From contig CALCPT010000041.1 in assembly GCA_937897265.1 (NCBI GenBank), forward strand, positions 1-6,266: 6,266 nt of DNA, in the 5' to 3' direction. Position numbers and translations under genes: made by a program. The stretch comes from an uncultured Alcaligenaceae bacterium. GTDB lineage: Bacteria; Pseudomonadota; Gammaproteobacteria; Burkholderiales; Burkholderiaceae_B. This document shows positions 5,906 through 6,266 of the stretch, piece by piece (within the stretch, counting starts at the first letter, position 1; each line of letters starts with the position of its first letter). The notes beneath the pieces were generated by a model. The model had not been told where the DNA came from and did no database searches. It saw only the letters and a list, made by a program, of their open reading frames with translations.

Positions 5906-6266
5906 TAAAAGTTGGATACGATTCGATCGACTTCGGCAGTTTTGTATCGCCCAAAGCTATACCTCAGTTGGTGGATACAGCTGAGGTGCTCGCTAGTTTA
6001 GAATTGGCGGATACAAAAAGTAAACTTTTGGCCATCATTGCCAATACAAGAGGAGCAGAGGATGCTGTGGAGTTTGACGAAATTTCATTTCTAGGTTTTC
6101 CGTTTTCCATTTCAGAAACATTTCAACAACGCAACACCAATTCATCGATTGCTGAATCGCTTACCCGTGTGGAAGAAATAAACGATTTATGTGTAAGAAA
6201 CAAAAAAGAACTTGTTGTGTACCTCTCCATGGCATTTGGCAATCCTTATGGAGATGAGTGGAGTAG
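5896..6266 (+). CDS. Hydroxymethylglutaryl-CoA lyase, internal fragment
   Basis: An open frame of 123 codons with no start in its first part, running off the right edge; it is a fragment at both ends. The enzyme splits 3-hydroxy-3-methylglutaryl-CoA into acetoacetate and acetyl-CoA in leucine breakdown. Recognised segments are LLKVGYDSIDFGSFVSPKAI, TKSKLLAIIANTRGAEDA, LGFPFSISETFQQRNTNSS and FGNPYGDEWS, which resemble the HMG-CoA lyases of Bacteroidota. By comparison with a full protein of about 290 residues, it covers roughly residues 30-155. The N-terminal catalytic Arg-Asp and the C-terminal metal-binding histidines and catalytic Cys are outside the fragment, so activity cannot be judged. 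The GC content of about 41% is below that of the rest of the coding sequence. It faces away from the photolyase across a break in that gene, so it probably does not belong to the same chromosome as bases 1-5895. Confidence 0.85.

Overview
The window suggests a betaproteobacterium, probably Burkholderiales, with roughly 50-57% GC in most genes. The evidence is the gene order mltG-tmk-holB-tatD family followed by a secreted ankyrin protein, and a HolB with the acidic insertion and '[14 protein letters not shown]' segment that I associate with Burkholderiales. This assignment is from remembered family features, not from a search. The last ~360 bases do not fit it: they are ~41% GC and encode part of a Bacteroidota-type hydroxymethylglutaryl-CoA lyase.

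Layout. Bases 1-2795 on the + strand form a tight housekeeping cluster: the 3' end of mltG (peptidoglycan lytic transglycosylase), tmk (thymidylate kinase), holB (DNA polymerase III delta prime) and a YcfH/TatD-family metal-dependent hydrolase. mltG/tmk and tmk/holB overlap by 4 bases (TTGA and ATGA), so one transcript with coupled translation is likely. The pilZ gene found between holB and tatD in organisms such as Pseudomonas aeruginosa is absent. GC content falls step by step through the 3' third of the hydrolase gene into a tract of only ~13% GC (2761-2940), then recovers abruptly at the start codon of the next gene. That gene (2994-3680, +) encodes an exported ankyrin-repeat protein.

On the - strand, converging on it, are three genes in the same direction: the C-terminal part of a class I photolyase (5905-5510), a thiol-type glutathione peroxidase (5398-4916) and a lipoprotein with a long Ser/Thr/Ala/Pro linker and a DUF3298/RsiV-like C-terminal domain (4854-3730). 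DNA photorepair beside peroxide detoxification suggests a light or oxidative stress theme, but shared transcription is not proven.

The photolyase reading frame breaks at about 5905, inside its conserved ATGWMHNR motif. It meets, in opposite orientation, an HMG-CoA lyase fragment that runs off the window end. The two coding regions share about 10 bases (5896-5905). I read this as most likely a chimeric join (assembly or amplification artefact), with illegitimate recombination or gene transfer as the less likely alternative. I see no RNA genes, CRISPR arrays, insertion sequences or convincing terminators, and no clear case for a new defence or mobile system. The two signals most worth following up are the extreme AT-rich valley and the chimeric junction.
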